Below are positions 38,659-47,617 of a stretch of DNA of 64,000 nucleotides, in pieces. The first letter of the stretch is position 1, and the number at the start of each line of letters is the position of its first letter. The stretch lies in contig CAVQNH010000045.1 of assembly GCA_963713815.1 (NCBI GenBank), positions 344,373 through 408,372 on the forward strand, given 5' to 3'. This DNA comes from RYN-230 sp963713815 (lineage in GTDB: Bacteria > Actinomycetota > Actinomycetes > Streptosporangiales > Streptosporangiaceae). The position numbers and the translations under genes were made by a program. Below the pieces are notes generated by a model. The model did no database searches, had not been told where the DNA came from, and was given only the letters and a program-made list of their open reading frames with translations.

Positions 38659-39042
38659 GTGAGCAGCCAGCTTGAGGCGGTCAGGGACGCCGGGACGGTC
38701 CTGCTGACCACGTACAAGCGTGACGGGACGCCGGTCGGCACGCCGGTGAGCATCGCCTTCGACGGCGATCGTGCGTTCTTCCGCTCCTACGACCAGGCAT
38801 GGAAGACCAAGCGCCTGCGCAGAAACCCTCATGTCGAAGTCGCAGCCTCGACCCTGCGGGGCCGGCGCACCGGGCCGGTGATCCACGCCCGCGCGACGCT
38901 GCTGGAAGACGGCCAGGCCCGCCTGGCCGCGACGGCCCTGGCCCGGCGCCACCGTCTCCTGCAGGGGTTGCTCGTCCCGCTGGCCCACCGCCTCCGGCAC
39001 TACCGGACCCTGCATTACGAACTTCGGCCCGATCCCGGGTAA
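38659..39042 (+). CDS. PPOX-class F420-dependent split-barrel protein
   Basis: 127 residues. GTG 38659 follows AAGGGAGA. LEAVRDAGTVLLTTYKRDGT, PVGTPVSIAFDGDRAFFRS, and AWKTKRLRRNPHVEVAAST are the pattern of PPOX-class F420-dependent (PF01243-like) oxidoreductases, where the basic RLRRNPHV loop binds the cofactor phosphate. No partner is apparent; the next gene is a phosphatase transcribed in the same direction after 49 bp. The reaction is unknown. Confidence 0.87.
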   Translation: MSSQLEAVRDAGTVLLTTYKRDGTPVGTPVSIAFDGDRAFFRSYDQAWKTKRLRRNPHVEVAASTLRGRRTGPVIHARATLLEDGQARLAATALARRHRLLQGLLVPLAHRLRHYRTLHYELRPDPG

Positions 39043-39091
39043 GCCTCCGCCCCGGATGTGGGCAACGGCAAATCCTGGGTAAAGAGGCCGC

Positions 39092-40796
39092 ATGGCAGAC
39101 GCACGCCAGGGTGATCCGCTGCTCGTGCTCGGTCCGCTGCTGCGCTATGTCGGCGAGACCGCCGCCACGATCTGGGTCGAGACCGACCGGGCCTGCACAG
39201 TCGGCATCCTCGGTCACGAGGCGGCGACCTTCGAGGTGGCCGGGCACCACTACGGGCTGGCCGTGATCGGCGGGCTCCGGCCGGGCGCCGAGTATGAGTA
39301 CCAGGTCACGCTGGATGGCACCGTCCGCTGGCCGGCGGCGGATTCACCGTTCCCGCCGAGCGTGGTCCGGACGCTTGAGCCGGACGGACCGTTGCGGCTG
39401 GTCTTCGGTTCCTGCCGGATCGCCGAGCTGCCGGCTCGCAGGCGCAGGCCGGGACGCGCCGGGCACCAGCGGACACGGCCGGAACACGGGCCGGAACACG
39501 GGGCGGACGCGCTGAGCGCCTGTGCGCTCGGCCTGCGCGGGACGCCCCGTGAGCGCTGGCCCGACGTCATGCTGCTGATCGGCGACCAGGTGTACGCGGA
39601 CGAGGTGGGGCCGGCGACCAGAGAGTTCATCCGCGAGCGCCGCGACCCGGCACAGCCGCCGGGCTCGCAGGTCGCGGACTTCGCCGAGTACTGCTTCCTG
39701 TACCACGAGGCCTGGAGCGAGCCCTCGGTGCGCTGGCTGCTGTCGGTCATGCCGACGGCGATGATCTTCGACGATCACGACGTTCGCGACGACTGGAACA
39801 TCTCAGCCGCCTGGCGCCGCGATTACCAGGCCCTGCCGTGGTGGCGGCCGAGGATCACCGGCGCCTTCATGAGCTACTGGATTTACCAGCACCTCGGCAA
39901 CCTCTCGCCCGAGGATCTGGGCCAGGACGAGTTGTGGCGCCGGGTGCAGGAGGCAGGCGACGCGGCATCGGTGCTCGAGGACTTCGCGGTCCGGGCCGAC
40001 CAGGGCGCCGAGGGCATCCAGTGGAGCTTCCGGCGCACCCTCGGCCGGGTGCGCGTGGTCGTGATCGATTCACGGGCCGGCCGGGTGGTCAGGGATGGCC
40101 AGCGGCTGATGGTCAATGAGGCGGAATGGCAGTGGGTCACCGAGTCGGTATCGGGTGACTGGGATCACGTGGTGCTCGCCACCTCCGTGCCGCTCCTGCT
40201 GTCCTCCGGCCTGCACGGCCTGGAAGCGTGGAACGAGGCCGTCTGCGACGGGGCCTGGGGGACGTACGCCGCGCGGGCCGGGGAGCGGATCCGCCGGGCC
40301 GCGGACCTGGAACACTGGGCGGCGTTCGGGAGGTCGTTCGCAGAGTTCGGGCGGCTGCTGGCCGGGCTCGCGGCCGGAACGCTGGGACCGCCGCCCGCCT
40401 CGATCACCGTGGTCTCCGGTGACGTGCACCACAGCTACCTGGCCGCCGTGGACCTGCCGGCCGGGACCCGCCCGCACAGTGCTATTTACCCGCACAGTGC
40501 CGTTTACCAGGCCGTCTGCTCGCCGATCCACAATCTGCTGCCGGACCAGTTCCGGCGAGTGCTGCGATTGGTCACCTCACGGGCGGGCGAACTGATCGGC
40601 ACGGCGCTCGCCAGGCTGGCCGGGGTGCGCGAAACCCGAGATCCGGTGGCGGATCACCCACGGCCCGTGGTTCTACAACATGCTGTCCATGCTCGAATTC
40701 GACGGGCGCCGGGCCCGCATCCGGTTCGAGCGCACGACCCCGCACGCGGGCGGCCCCGCCCACCTGCTGCCGGTCTGCGAGACCGAGCTGAGCTAG
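39092..40796 (+). CDS. PhoD-like metallophosphatase (one frameshift near the 3' end)
   Basis: ATG 39092 after AAAGAGG. An N-terminal beta-sandwich (LVLGPLLRYVGETAATIWVE) precedes the metallophosphatase domain: LVFGSCR, LLIGDQVYADEVG (about residue 163), IFDDHDVRDDW (about 226), VVSGDVHHSYLAAV (about 444) and VCSPIHN. These are the metal ligands of PhoD-type phosphodiesterase/alkaline phosphatases. No signal peptide is seen. A shift near 40635 displaces the true C-terminus (ITHGPWFYNMLSMLEFDGRR, ending ETELS at TAG 40794-40796). Without it the frame would run on to 40891 into the convergent DUF1684 gene. Confidence 0.88.
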
Positions 40797-40834
40797 GCGG
40801 CTCCGGGGTATCGCCGCGCCGGTTCTGCAGGTGG

Positions 40835-41455
40835 CTAGCGGGCTTCCTGCCCGGCGCCCGGCGGCGGCATGAGCTCCCCGGCCAGCAGTGACCGCGCGAC
40901 GATGTTGCCCGGCGGAGGCAGCGGGCAGGCCCATTCCGGGTCGTAGGCGCAGGAGGGGTTGTAGGCGAAGTTGAAGTCGAGGATGAGCCGGCCCTCGTCA
41001 CCGCCCAGGTCTGCGCCCTTGACCGTGTCGATCAGGTACCGGCCCCCGCCGTAGGTGGCCGTCCCCGCGGTCGCGTCCTTCACGGGCACGAACACGCCGC
41101 CGCCATACGAGCCGAGCCACCACACATCCAGGTCACCACCTCCGGGCAGGTGGGCACGTCCGATGCGGTCAAAGGGGACGACCCCGTCGGAACCGGTGGC
41201 GACCTCGATGTGCTTGGCTGGCACATCGGTGTCCACGGTGACGTCGAAGCGCAGCCGCGGATCGTAGGCTGCGACCGGCGCGCCCGGGTAGTCCGCGCGG
41301 CTTTGCCGGGGGACAGGCGAGTCCGGATGCGTGCGCAGCAGGTCATCGCGGGTCTTGCGCCAATGATCGTGCGCGGCGACCGGATCCGGCTCGCTGCGGA
41401 CCTCCGCGTACAGCCGGGCGACCCGGCGACGCCAGTCGAGCAACGTCAGGGACAT
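40835..41455 (-). CDS. DUF1684 family protein
   Basis: 206 residues. ATG 41455 has GGAGG upstream. The family signature is plain: FVPVKDATAGTATYGGGRYL, LILDFNFAYNPSCAYDPEWA and ACPLPPPGNIVARSLLAGE. The N-terminus LLDWRRRVARLYAEVRSEPD and DHWRKTRDDLLRTHPDSPV is also typical. The family is widespread in actinobacteria and halophiles. Conserved Asn, Cys and Pro residues suggest an enzyme, but no activity is established. Monocistronic. Confidence 0.92.
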   Translation of the reverse strand: MSLTLLDWRRRVARLYAEVRSEPDPVAAHDHWRKTRDDLLRTHPDSPVPRQSRADYPGAPVAAYDPRLRFDVTVDTDVPAKHIEVATGSDGVVPFDRIGRAHLPGGGDLDVWWLGSYGGGVFVPVKDATAGTATYGGGRYLIDTVKGADLGGDEGRLILDFNFAYNPSCAYDPEWACPLPPPGNIVARSLLAGELMPPPGAGQEAR

Positions 41456-41658
41456 GCGAACACCTCCAGGCTCTTCGAGCATAGAAGCTCCCCGAATCCG
41501 TCCTGGCCGGGCCCATCCGGCGTCGCGGGCGCCTGGCCTCAGCGGACCTGGATCTGCCCGCGGAGATGCCCGGCGAGGCCTGCTGGCGGTCCGGCCGGAC
41601 GAGGGCATTACGGGCGGATGCGCGATGATGTCGTGGTGATCAGGGCGGATGGGCAGTA
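41456..41658. other. Divergent intergenic region
   Basis: 203 bp between the DUF1684 gene and an MFS gene. Nothing beyond ordinary promoter space was seen: no strong dyad, no RBS-linked open frame. Confidence 0.35.
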
Positions 41659-42915
41659 GTGCACTGGCTCGCCGAATTCATCGCGCCATCGCGCCTGGGC
41701 CGCAGTTTCCGCTGGTTGCTGGCCTCATCGTGGGTGACGAATCTCGGCGAGGGGATCACTCTCGCGGCCGGCCCGCTCCTGGTCGCGTCCCAGACGCACA
41801 ACCCGCTGGCGGTGGCGATGGCCGCGCTCCTGCAGCGGCTGCCCTGGCTGCTGTTCGGCCTGTACGCCGGCGTGGTCGCCGACCGGCTCAACCGGCGGAC
41901 CATCGCCATGGCCACCGGCCTGGTGCGGGTGGCGATCCTCCTGCTTCTCACGGCCTCGATCGTGACCCACCACGTGGATATCGCGGTGGTCCTGGCCGCC
42001 CTGTTCCTGTTCGGGGTGAACGAGACCTTCGGCGACACCACGACCACCACCCTGCTGCCGATGCTGGTCAACCGGCCTGACCTGGGTATCGCGAACTCAC
42101 GTGCCCTGACGGGCGTGATCGTGTGGAATCAGCTGGCCGGGCCGCCGATTGGTGCGGCGCTGTTCGCGGCCGGGATGGCGCTGCCGTTCGTCAGCGAGAG
42201 CGTGTGCGTGCTCGCCGGCGTGCTGCTGATCTCGCGGGTGCAGCTACCGGCCCACGGCACACGCGGGCGGCATGCCCGGGTGCGCGACGACATCCGCGAG
42301 GGCTGGCGCTGGCTGTGGGCACACGCCGCGGTGCGGACGCTGGCCATCACGATTTTCACGTTCAACGTCACCTTCGGCGCCGCCTGGTCGGTGCTGGTGC
42401 TCTACGCGCGCGAGCGGCTCGGCATGGGCGCGCTCGGCTTCGGGCTGATCACCACGGCGATGGCGGTGGGCGGCCTGCTGGGCACCGCGTCCTACGGCTG
42501 GCTGGAGCGGCACGTACGGCTGGGCGTCATCATGCGCGGCGGGCTGATCATCGAGACGCTGACCCACCTGGCCCTCGCCCTGACCCGCTGGGCCTGGTTC
42601 GCGCTGATCGTCTTCGTGATCTTCGGCGCGCATGCGTTTATCTGGGGGACGACATCGACGACGGTGCGGCAGCGGGCTGTGCCCGCCCAGTTCCAGGGCC
42701 GCGTGGGCAGTGTCTACCTCACCGGCGTGGTGGGCGGCATTGTGATCGGGTCCGCGCTCGGCGGGCTGGTCGCTTCGGTGTGGGGCATCACCGCGCCGTT
42801 CTGGTTCGCCTTCGCCGGATCGGCCCTCATCCTCGTGGTGATCTGGCGGTCACTGCTGAACATCGCCCACGCCGATGAGGACGCCCGGGCCAGTGTCCCC
42901 ACCGCAGCGGCCTGA
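41659..42915 (+). CDS. MFS transporter (MFS_3/EntS-like)
   Basis: GTG 41659. 418 residues with about 12 membrane segments. WLLASSWVTNLGEGITLAAG (TM1), GLYAGVVADRLNRRTIAMAT (loop 2-3 motif), NETFGDTTTTTLLPMLV, ALTGVIVWNQLAGPPIGAAL and RVGSVYLTGVVGGIVIGSAL are all characteristic of the MFS_3 group, which includes enterobactin exporter EntS and macrolide exporters. It probably effluxes a metabolite or drug. No linked biosynthetic genes. Confidence 0.9.
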   Translation: MHWLAEFIAPSRLGRSFRWLLASSWVTNLGEGITLAAGPLLVASQTHNPLAVAMAALLQRLPWLLFGLYAGVVADRLNRRTIAMATGLVRVAILLLLTASIVTHHVDIAVVLAALFLFGVNETFGDTTTTTLLPMLVNRPDLGIANSRALTGVIVWNQLAGPPIGAALFAAGMALPFVSESVCVLAGVLLISRVQLPAHGTRGRHARVRDDIREGWRWLWAHAAVRTLAITIFTFNVTFGAAWSVLVLYARERLGMGALGFGLITTAMAVGGLLGTASYGWLERHVRLGVIMRGGLIIETLTHLALALTRWAWFALIVFVIFGAHAFIWGTTSTTVRQRAVPAQFQGRVGSVYLTGVVGGIVIGSALGGLVASVWGITAPFWFAFAGSALILVVIWRSLLNIAHADEDARASVPTAAA

Positions 42916-42921
42916 GGCTGA

Positions 42922-43335
42922 CTACGGGGTCAGCCGCCGCTGCAGGGCGGCCAGGGACTCGGCGGTATCCCGGCGCATCCTGGGCGCGAGCAGCCGGAGC
43001 AAGGGCCCGAACCCGCCTTCCACGTCAGCTCGCTTGATCACCCGCACATGTCCCTCGCCCGCTGGCTCAAGCGAGTGAACGAAGATCACCTTGCCGAGGG
43101 GCAGCGGGCATTCGGACACCCAGCGCTGCCCGGCATCCACGGCCGTGATGGTGAAGGAGCCGCCGAGATTGCCGCGTTGCTTGGCCCAGCCGCTGGCACC
43201 CGGCTCAAACGGGCCATCCAGCCGCGCGAGTTCCTTGCTGACATCCCACTCGGGCCAGCGGGCCACGTCGGTCCACGCCTTCCAGACCGCATCCGGCTCG
43301 GCCTCGAACGTCGCCTCGCATTGGAATAGGTACAT
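42922..43335 (-). CDS. SRPBCC-family (START-like) protein
   Basis: 137 residues. ATG 43335 with AAGGG upstream is preferred over earlier in-frame starts. MYLFQCEATFEAEPDAVWKA, WTDVARWPEWDVSKELARLD and FTITAVDAGQRWVSECPLPL match the polyketide_cyc2/SRPBCC hydrophobic-cavity fold. The ligand is unknown. Convergent with the MFS gene (7 bp apart). Confidence 0.88.
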   Translation of the reverse strand: MYLFQCEATFEAEPDAVWKAWTDVARWPEWDVSKELARLDGPFEPGASGWAKQRGNLGGSFTITAVDAGQRWVSECPLPLGKVIFVHSLEPAGEGHVRVIKRADVEGGFGPLLRLLAPRMRRDTAESLAALQRRLTP

Positions 43336-43568
43336 AGCTGCCCTTGGCAAGCATCGACCGACGAAACGAATCTCAGCCGGCATACCCGGCCGGCACACTC
43401 GTTCTCATGGTGACGGCCACACGCCGCCGGGGCGGTGACCCCGGCCGCGGTGATCGCGGCGGTGGCCTGGGATCGGTGAGGCAAGCCCGTACTGTTCAAC
43501 CCAGCGCGTCAGGTCACGCGCGCAACCGGCCCAGTCCTGGTTGCAGGGGCATGAAACGGGAGAGTGCA

Positions 43569-44336
43569 ATGCGCGGGCTCCGGGACAAGAGGGTTCTCAT
43601 CAGCGGAGGCAGCAGCGGGATCGGCAAGGCAACCGCCCAGCGATTCCTCGAGGAAGGAGCTCGCGTGTTCCTCTGCGGGCTCGACCCTGACGAGGTGGAT
43701 GCGGCTATCGCCGAATTGAAGGAATTCGGGGCGGCTTCAGGGATTCCGGCGGATGTCAGCCGCGAAGATAACGTGACGCGGCTGGTCAACTCGGCATGCG
43801 AGGCGCTGGGTGGCCTGGACGTTCTGGTCAACAACGCCGGGATCGCGTGGCGAGAGCCCTTTCTCAGGATTACCCCGTCGCACTGGGACCGCATGATCGC
43901 AGTGAACCTGCGCGGGATGTTCCTGGTCGCGCAGGCGGTGGCCAGGGTGCTCGTGGACCAGGGTGGCGGGGGCGTCATCGTTAACATGTCTTCGACGAAC
44001 GGCCTGGGCGGCGAGGCGGACTACGCCCATTACAACGCGTCCAAGGGCGGCGTGCTGCTCCTGACCAAGACCATGGCGGTCGAGCTGGGGCGGCATGGCA
44101 TCCGCGTCAACGCCCTGTGTCCCGGATACATCGAGACACCCTTGAACGCGGCCATCAGCGAAGACCTCGGCGGGAAGGGGTTCGCCGACGCGTATGCCGG
44201 CGGCAGCATCCCGCTGGGCCGTCCGGGCCGGTCATCCGAGGTGGCAGCGGTGTACGCCTTCCTGGCCTCGGACGACGCCTCCTTCATCACCGGCGCCGAG
44301 ATCGTTATCGACGGTGGGCAGCTCGCCGTCATGTGA
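43569..44336 (+). CDS. Short-chain dehydrogenase/reductase (classical SDR)
   Basis: ATG 43569 with GGGAGAG upstream. 255 residues. GGSSGIGKATA (residues 13-23) is the cofactor motif, NNAG stabilises the fold, IVNMSSTNG carries the catalytic Ser, YNASKGG the Tyr and Lys, and PGYIETPL and the FITGAEIVIDGG ending are typical FabG-like features. FLCGLDPDE after beta-2 suggests NAD(H) preference, because an acidic residue appears where NADP enzymes have Arg. Substrate unknown; no operon partner. Confidence 0.93.
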   Translation: MRGLRDKRVLISGGSSGIGKATAQRFLEEGARVFLCGLDPDEVDAAIAELKEFGAASGIPADVSREDNVTRLVNSACEALGGLDVLVNNAGIAWREPFLRITPSHWDRMIAVNLRGMFLVAQAVARVLVDQGGGGVIVNMSSTNGLGGEADYAHYNASKGGVLLLTKTMAVELGRHGIRVNALCPGYIETPLNAAISEDLGGKGFADAYAGGSIPLGRPGRSSEVAAVYAFLASDDASFITGAEIVIDGGQLAVM

Positions 44337-44367
44337 TCGCCACCGGGCCACCGGCACACGATCAGAA

Positions 44368-44424
44368 GGCCTGACCGCCATCTCGGCGATCAGGCCCGTG
44401 ACCAGCAGCTACTTGTGGTAGCTG
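44368..44424. terminator. Two tandem hairpins between convergent genes
   Basis: Arms 44368-44379 and 44385-44396 pair over 12 bp with one mismatch and a 5-base loop. A second stem, CAGCTAC/GTAGCTG (44406-44412 and 44418-44424), follows. They lie between the SDR stop (44336) and the Lsr2-type stop (44436), so they probably act as a bidirectional terminator despite lacking U-tracts, as is common in actinobacteria. Confidence 0.6.
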
Positions 44425-44435
44425 GATATCCCGGG

Positions 44436-44765
44436 TTAGTGGGCAGCCTGGTAGTCGCGGAAGATGGCGGCCGGGACGCGGCCCCGGTCGGAAATCGTCA
44501 TCCCCGAGGCCCTGGCCCAGTCACGTACGGCGGCGGTGTCGGCCCGGGAGCGGGCCCGGTGCCCGTTTTCGCGGGGCGCTGTCCGGGTGGCGGTTGTCCG
44601 GGCATTCGACACATATTCGGCGGCGGCCTTGCTGAGGGCCTTACCGTCCTTGGGGCAAAGGTCAATCTCGTAGGTCTTGCCATCGAGCCCCATCGTGCGG
44701 GTCTGGACGTCTTTTGCTTTGCCGCACACGTCACATGTGAGCGTTACCTGAGTGAGAGTAGCCAT
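44436..44765 (-). CDS. Lsr2-type nucleoid protein variant with a Cys cluster
   Basis: 109 residues; ATG 44765 behind AAAGGAA. The C-terminal half is Lsr2-like: VRDWARASGMTISDRGRVPA followed by FRDYQAAH, where RGR is the AT-hook-like minor-groove motif. The middle GLDGKTYEIDLCPKDGKALS matches the Lsr2 dimerisation beta-hairpin. Unlike canonical Lsr2, the N-terminus has TLTCDVCGKAKDV and LCPKD, giving a CxxC plus a third Cys that could form a zinc site. It likely binds AT-rich DNA and may respond to redox or metal. Monocistronic. Confidence 0.85.
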   Translation of the reverse strand: MATLTQVTLTCDVCGKAKDVQTRTMGLDGKTYEIDLCPKDGKALSKAAAEYVSNARTTATRTAPRENGHRARSRADTAAVRDWARASGMTISDRGRVPAAIFRDYQAAH

Positions 44766-45151
44766 CGTTCCTTTATTCAGCTGATCCAGTGATGATATGA
44801 GGGTAGGCGGTCCGGCCGGGTGCCTGGAACGCGGGGTGTGCGTTACCGGGATCCCGGAACAGTTGAGGACGCCCCGCGGCCTGGTGGCATTGCTGGGTTG
44901 CGTTAAGTCGCCCTGTCCTTCGCCCTGGATTTCGCCGTCACCGCCCATGCCAGTTCATCCCGATCGGGAACTGAATGCGTGCAGTAAAGCGTCGTCTCCG
45001 GCAACTGGCTTAGCGCCTTCGATTGCATTCGCCGCCGGCGTCGCGCGGGCGCTGGCATGCCCGTCAGCCTCCCTCGGCCGGGGGCGGAATCCCTCTCGCG
45101 AGTGATGGAAGGACCGGCAGCGCTGGGAGCTTGGACACGACCGCCGAACAC
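44766..45151. other. Intergenic region upstream of the Lsr2-type gene
   Basis: 386 bp. On the minus strand, CATATCAT near 44790 and an AAAGGAA box form the likely promoter end for the Lsr2-type gene. The remainder has no frame with RBS or family resemblance. It leads into the LuxR remnant, so part may be decayed 5' sequence of that gene, but no further homology is visible to me. Confidence 0.4.
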
Positions 45152-45298
45152 ACGGACCTTCGAGCCGAGATCGCAACCGAACTGGTGCTCGGTCTGGAGA
45201 CTGTGAAGACCCACGTGCGCAGCGTGCTGGCAAAACTCGGCGTCCGGGACCGCGTCCAGGCTGTCATCACCGCCTATGAAAGCGGCTTCATCCACTGA
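45152..45298 (+). pseudogene. NarL/LuxR response-regulator remnant (C-terminal HTH)
   Basis: The frame ends in EIATELVLGLETVKTHVRSV, then LAKLGVRDRVQAVITAYESG, the last three helices of a NarL-type HTH. The LTxREREV start and the receiver domain are missing upstream. A 5' deletion is the simple explanation; an intact histidine kinase without a partner regulator lies about 5.5 kb downstream. Confidence 0.8.
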
Positions 45299-45341
45299 CG
45301 CAGCCCGCCGGTGACTTCCGGAACGAGCCTGGCTTGCCGCC

Positions 45342-46163
45342 TTAGCGCTTGCGGCCTGCTCCTCCCCACATGGCTGACCGGGTCCTGGCTTCGATCTCGG
45401 ATCCGGGCCGCCATTCCTGGACTGCTACTACGCCCGGCTCGATCAGCTCCAGGCCGTCGAAGAAGCGTGCGACCTCGGCGTGGCTGCGATGGCGCTGTGT
45501 CTCATGCGCCAGCCGGTTGTACCGCTTCGCCGCCTCAGCCATCTGCTCCGGTTCGATGTCGGAAGCCACCTGGGACAGCGCCAGGTAGCTCCCGGCCGGA
45601 ACGGCGGCCATCAGCCTGCTGATGATCCCGTACGGGTCGTCCTGGTCACCGATCAGGTGCAAGATGGCGATCAGCATCACGGCTACCGGGCGGGAAAAGT
45701 CCAGGGTCTGTGCCGCCTCCTCCAGGATCATCTCCGGGGCGCGCAGGTCCGCGTCGATGTAGCCGATCGCACCGTCCGCGGAGCTTTCGAGCAGCGCCCG
45801 GGCGTGCGCGAGCACGACCGGGTCGTAGTCCACGTAGACCACGCGGCAGCCGGGCGCTGCCGCCTGCGCAACCTCGTGCGTGTTGCCCGCGGCGGGAATG
45901 CCGGTGCCGATGTCAAGGAACTGCGTGATCCCGGCCTCGGCGGCCAGGAACCGCACTACACGGGCCAGGAACGCCCGGTTGGCGCGCACCGACCTGACGA
46001 TCCCCGGATAGGCCGCGATCACCGCATCGCCGGCCGCCCGATCAGCGGCGTAATTGTCCTTGCCGCCCAGCCAGTAGTCATGCACCCGGGCGCTGTGCGC
46101 CACGCTGATGTCAAAGTCATGCAGGCCGCCGGCGGGACCGTCACCGCTGTGCATGTCGGCCAC
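45342..46163 (-). CDS. DUF574 (Methyltransf_19) SAM-dependent methyltransferase, copy 3
   Basis: 273 residues from GTG 46163; ATG 46154 is an alternative start and neither has a strong RBS. Intact family features: SARVHDYWLGGKDNYAADRA, TQFLDIGTGIPAAGNTHEVA (motif I), RVVYVDYDPVVLAHARALL (acidic loop), AAVPAGSYLALSQ and ARFFDGLELIEPGVVAV. It is closest in layout to copy 2. Function unknown. Confidence 0.92.
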   Translation of the reverse strand: MADMHSGDGPAGGLHDFDISVAHSARVHDYWLGGKDNYAADRAAGDAVIAAYPGIVRSVRANRAFLARVVRFLAAEAGITQFLDIGTGIPAAGNTHEVAQAAAPGCRVVYVDYDPVVLAHARALLESSADGAIGYIDADLRAPEMILEEAAQTLDFSRPVAVMLIAILHLIGDQDDPYGIISRLMAAVPAGSYLALSQVASDIEPEQMAEAAKRYNRLAHETQRHRSHAEVARFFDGLELIEPGVVAVQEWRPGSEIEARTRSAMWGGAGRKR

Positions 46164-46329
46164 CGGTTCCGTATCGCGGGGACATCAGCGTGCCTTTCCG
46201 GTCGATTGCCAACGACGCGAATATAACCCGTCATGCCGCCGGGAACGACGTCGGCCAGCTGCAGCCTGGCGTTTGCCGATGTTCGTGATCGGGTTGCTCA
46301 GTGTGGTGGGCTCTCCCGGGCGGGCCGGG

Positions 46330-47409
46330 CTAGCGCTGGATCAGGTCGGCCGCGCGGATGGCCGCGGCGAGGGCGTCGGGGTTGCCGGTGCGCGCGTACA
46401 CGTCAGCCGCGGTGTCGGCGAACTTGATCACGTGCTCATCGCCGTGGTCGACGGCATGGGCGAACGTGTCCTCGGCCGGCTGCGGCCCGGCTGGCGGGCC
46501 CGGCAGGTCGGTGCGCGCGGCCGGGGCGGCGGGCGCGTAGACAGCGGTCAGCGCGGCGGTTGCCGCCCAGGCTGCGGCCAGGCTGGGCGCCCAAAGCCCG
46601 GTGTCCAGGGCGGGCAGAGTGCGCAGGACGGCGCCCGGGGCGGTCGCCGAGTGCACGAGCATGATGCCGTTGCCGTGCCCGTAGGACAGGTATCTGACGG
46701 TGGCGGCGTCTGCTAGTCCGGCCAGCCAGGATCTGATTTCCGCGGCAGACGCGGGGATACCGGGCGCGGTCAGGGCGGTCGGCCAGCCCGGCAGCGCGGC
46801 CAGCCGGCCGAGACGTTCGCGGACGCCGCCGGACTGGTCGGCGATCCGCGGGAACAGCCGCCAGCGCATCCGCGGCCGAGGGTACGGGCGCGCCGCGCTG
46901 CGGCCGGGAGGCGGCAGTCCGGCATCGGCCCCGGGTACCGGCTGCCAGCGGGCCGCCCAGTAAGCAAGGCCATGGGCCAGTTCGGTGACATGAACGGCGT
47001 CGTCGCCGTCCTGCAGCAGTGCCCGGACAGCGTGGCCGACCCGGATCACGCCGTGGGTAGCGGCCGCGGCGACGCCCGGCAGCAGCCGCGGCCACCAGGT
47101 TCCCAGCACCTGGCGCCATGGCTGCCCTGTCACCTCGCGCCGGAAGTAGGCGGTCCAGTCGGCGACCCGGCGCGGATCGCCCAGCGCCTCCCGCCAGTCC
47201 TCGCCGATCGGACTGCTGCCGCGCGGGAACTCCTCCAGCCGCCGTATGTACCCGTCAAGCCAGCGGTGCACGCTGCCGGCGTGCCCATGGCGAACCATGG
47301 CCTCGGCTGCCATCGGTCCATGGTTGGACAGGAAGCCGTCGAATTCCGGTCCCGTAGCGTGCAGGCGCTCGTAGGCCTCGTCCAGTGTCCCCGTCGCGTC
47401 GGTTGTCAT
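46330..47409 (-). CDS. Questin oxidase-like (DUF4243) protein
   Basis: ATG 47409 lies five bases after GGAGGG; the GTG at 47412 is too close to that box. 359 residues. LGTWWPRLLPGVAAAATHGV, IRVGHAVRALL, ELAHGLAYWAARWQPVPG and HGDEHVIKFADTAAD are the conserved blocks of the family that includes fungal questin oxidase (Baeyer-Villiger-type ring opening of anthraquinones). Conserved His residues (ATHGVIRVGH, HGDEH) are present. Bacterial substrates are unknown. Monocistronic. Confidence 0.88.
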   Translation of the reverse strand: MTTDATGTLDEAYERLHATGPEFDGFLSNHGPMAAEAMVRHGHAGSVHRWLDGYIRRLEEFPRGSSPIGEDWREALGDPRRVADWTAYFRREVTGQPWRQVLGTWWPRLLPGVAAAATHGVIRVGHAVRALLQDGDDAVHVTELAHGLAYWAARWQPVPGADAGLPPPGRSAARPYPRPRMRWRLFPRIADQSGGVRERLGRLAALPGWPTALTAPGIPASAAEIRSWLAGLADAATVRYLSYGHGNGIMLVHSATAPGAVLRTLPALDTGLWAPSLAAAWAATAALTAVYAPAAPAARTDLPGPPAGPQPAEDTFAHAVDHGDEHVIKFADTAADVYARTGNPDALAAAIRAADLIQR

Positions 47410-47617
47410 CACTGCCCTCCCAGCGAGCGCACGAGAATCAGTTACTCGGCACGCCCGCGTAGCCGCCTGATTAAAGCTAGATCAGCTGACCTGTTACTGG
47501 TCAACGGAGTAGGCGGCGGATACGCCCCGACAGGCTCGCATGGAACTTGCGGCGCAGTGGGGGAGTGGAGCGGCCCTGCGGGCGTTCTAGGCTGACGTCA
47601 TGCTAGGAGAGCGGCAG

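Noticed and set aside
44903..45295. 130-codon minus-strand frame opposite the LuxR remnant
   Set aside because: No RBS, no family resemblance, and it overlaps a clear HTH remnant on the plus strand.
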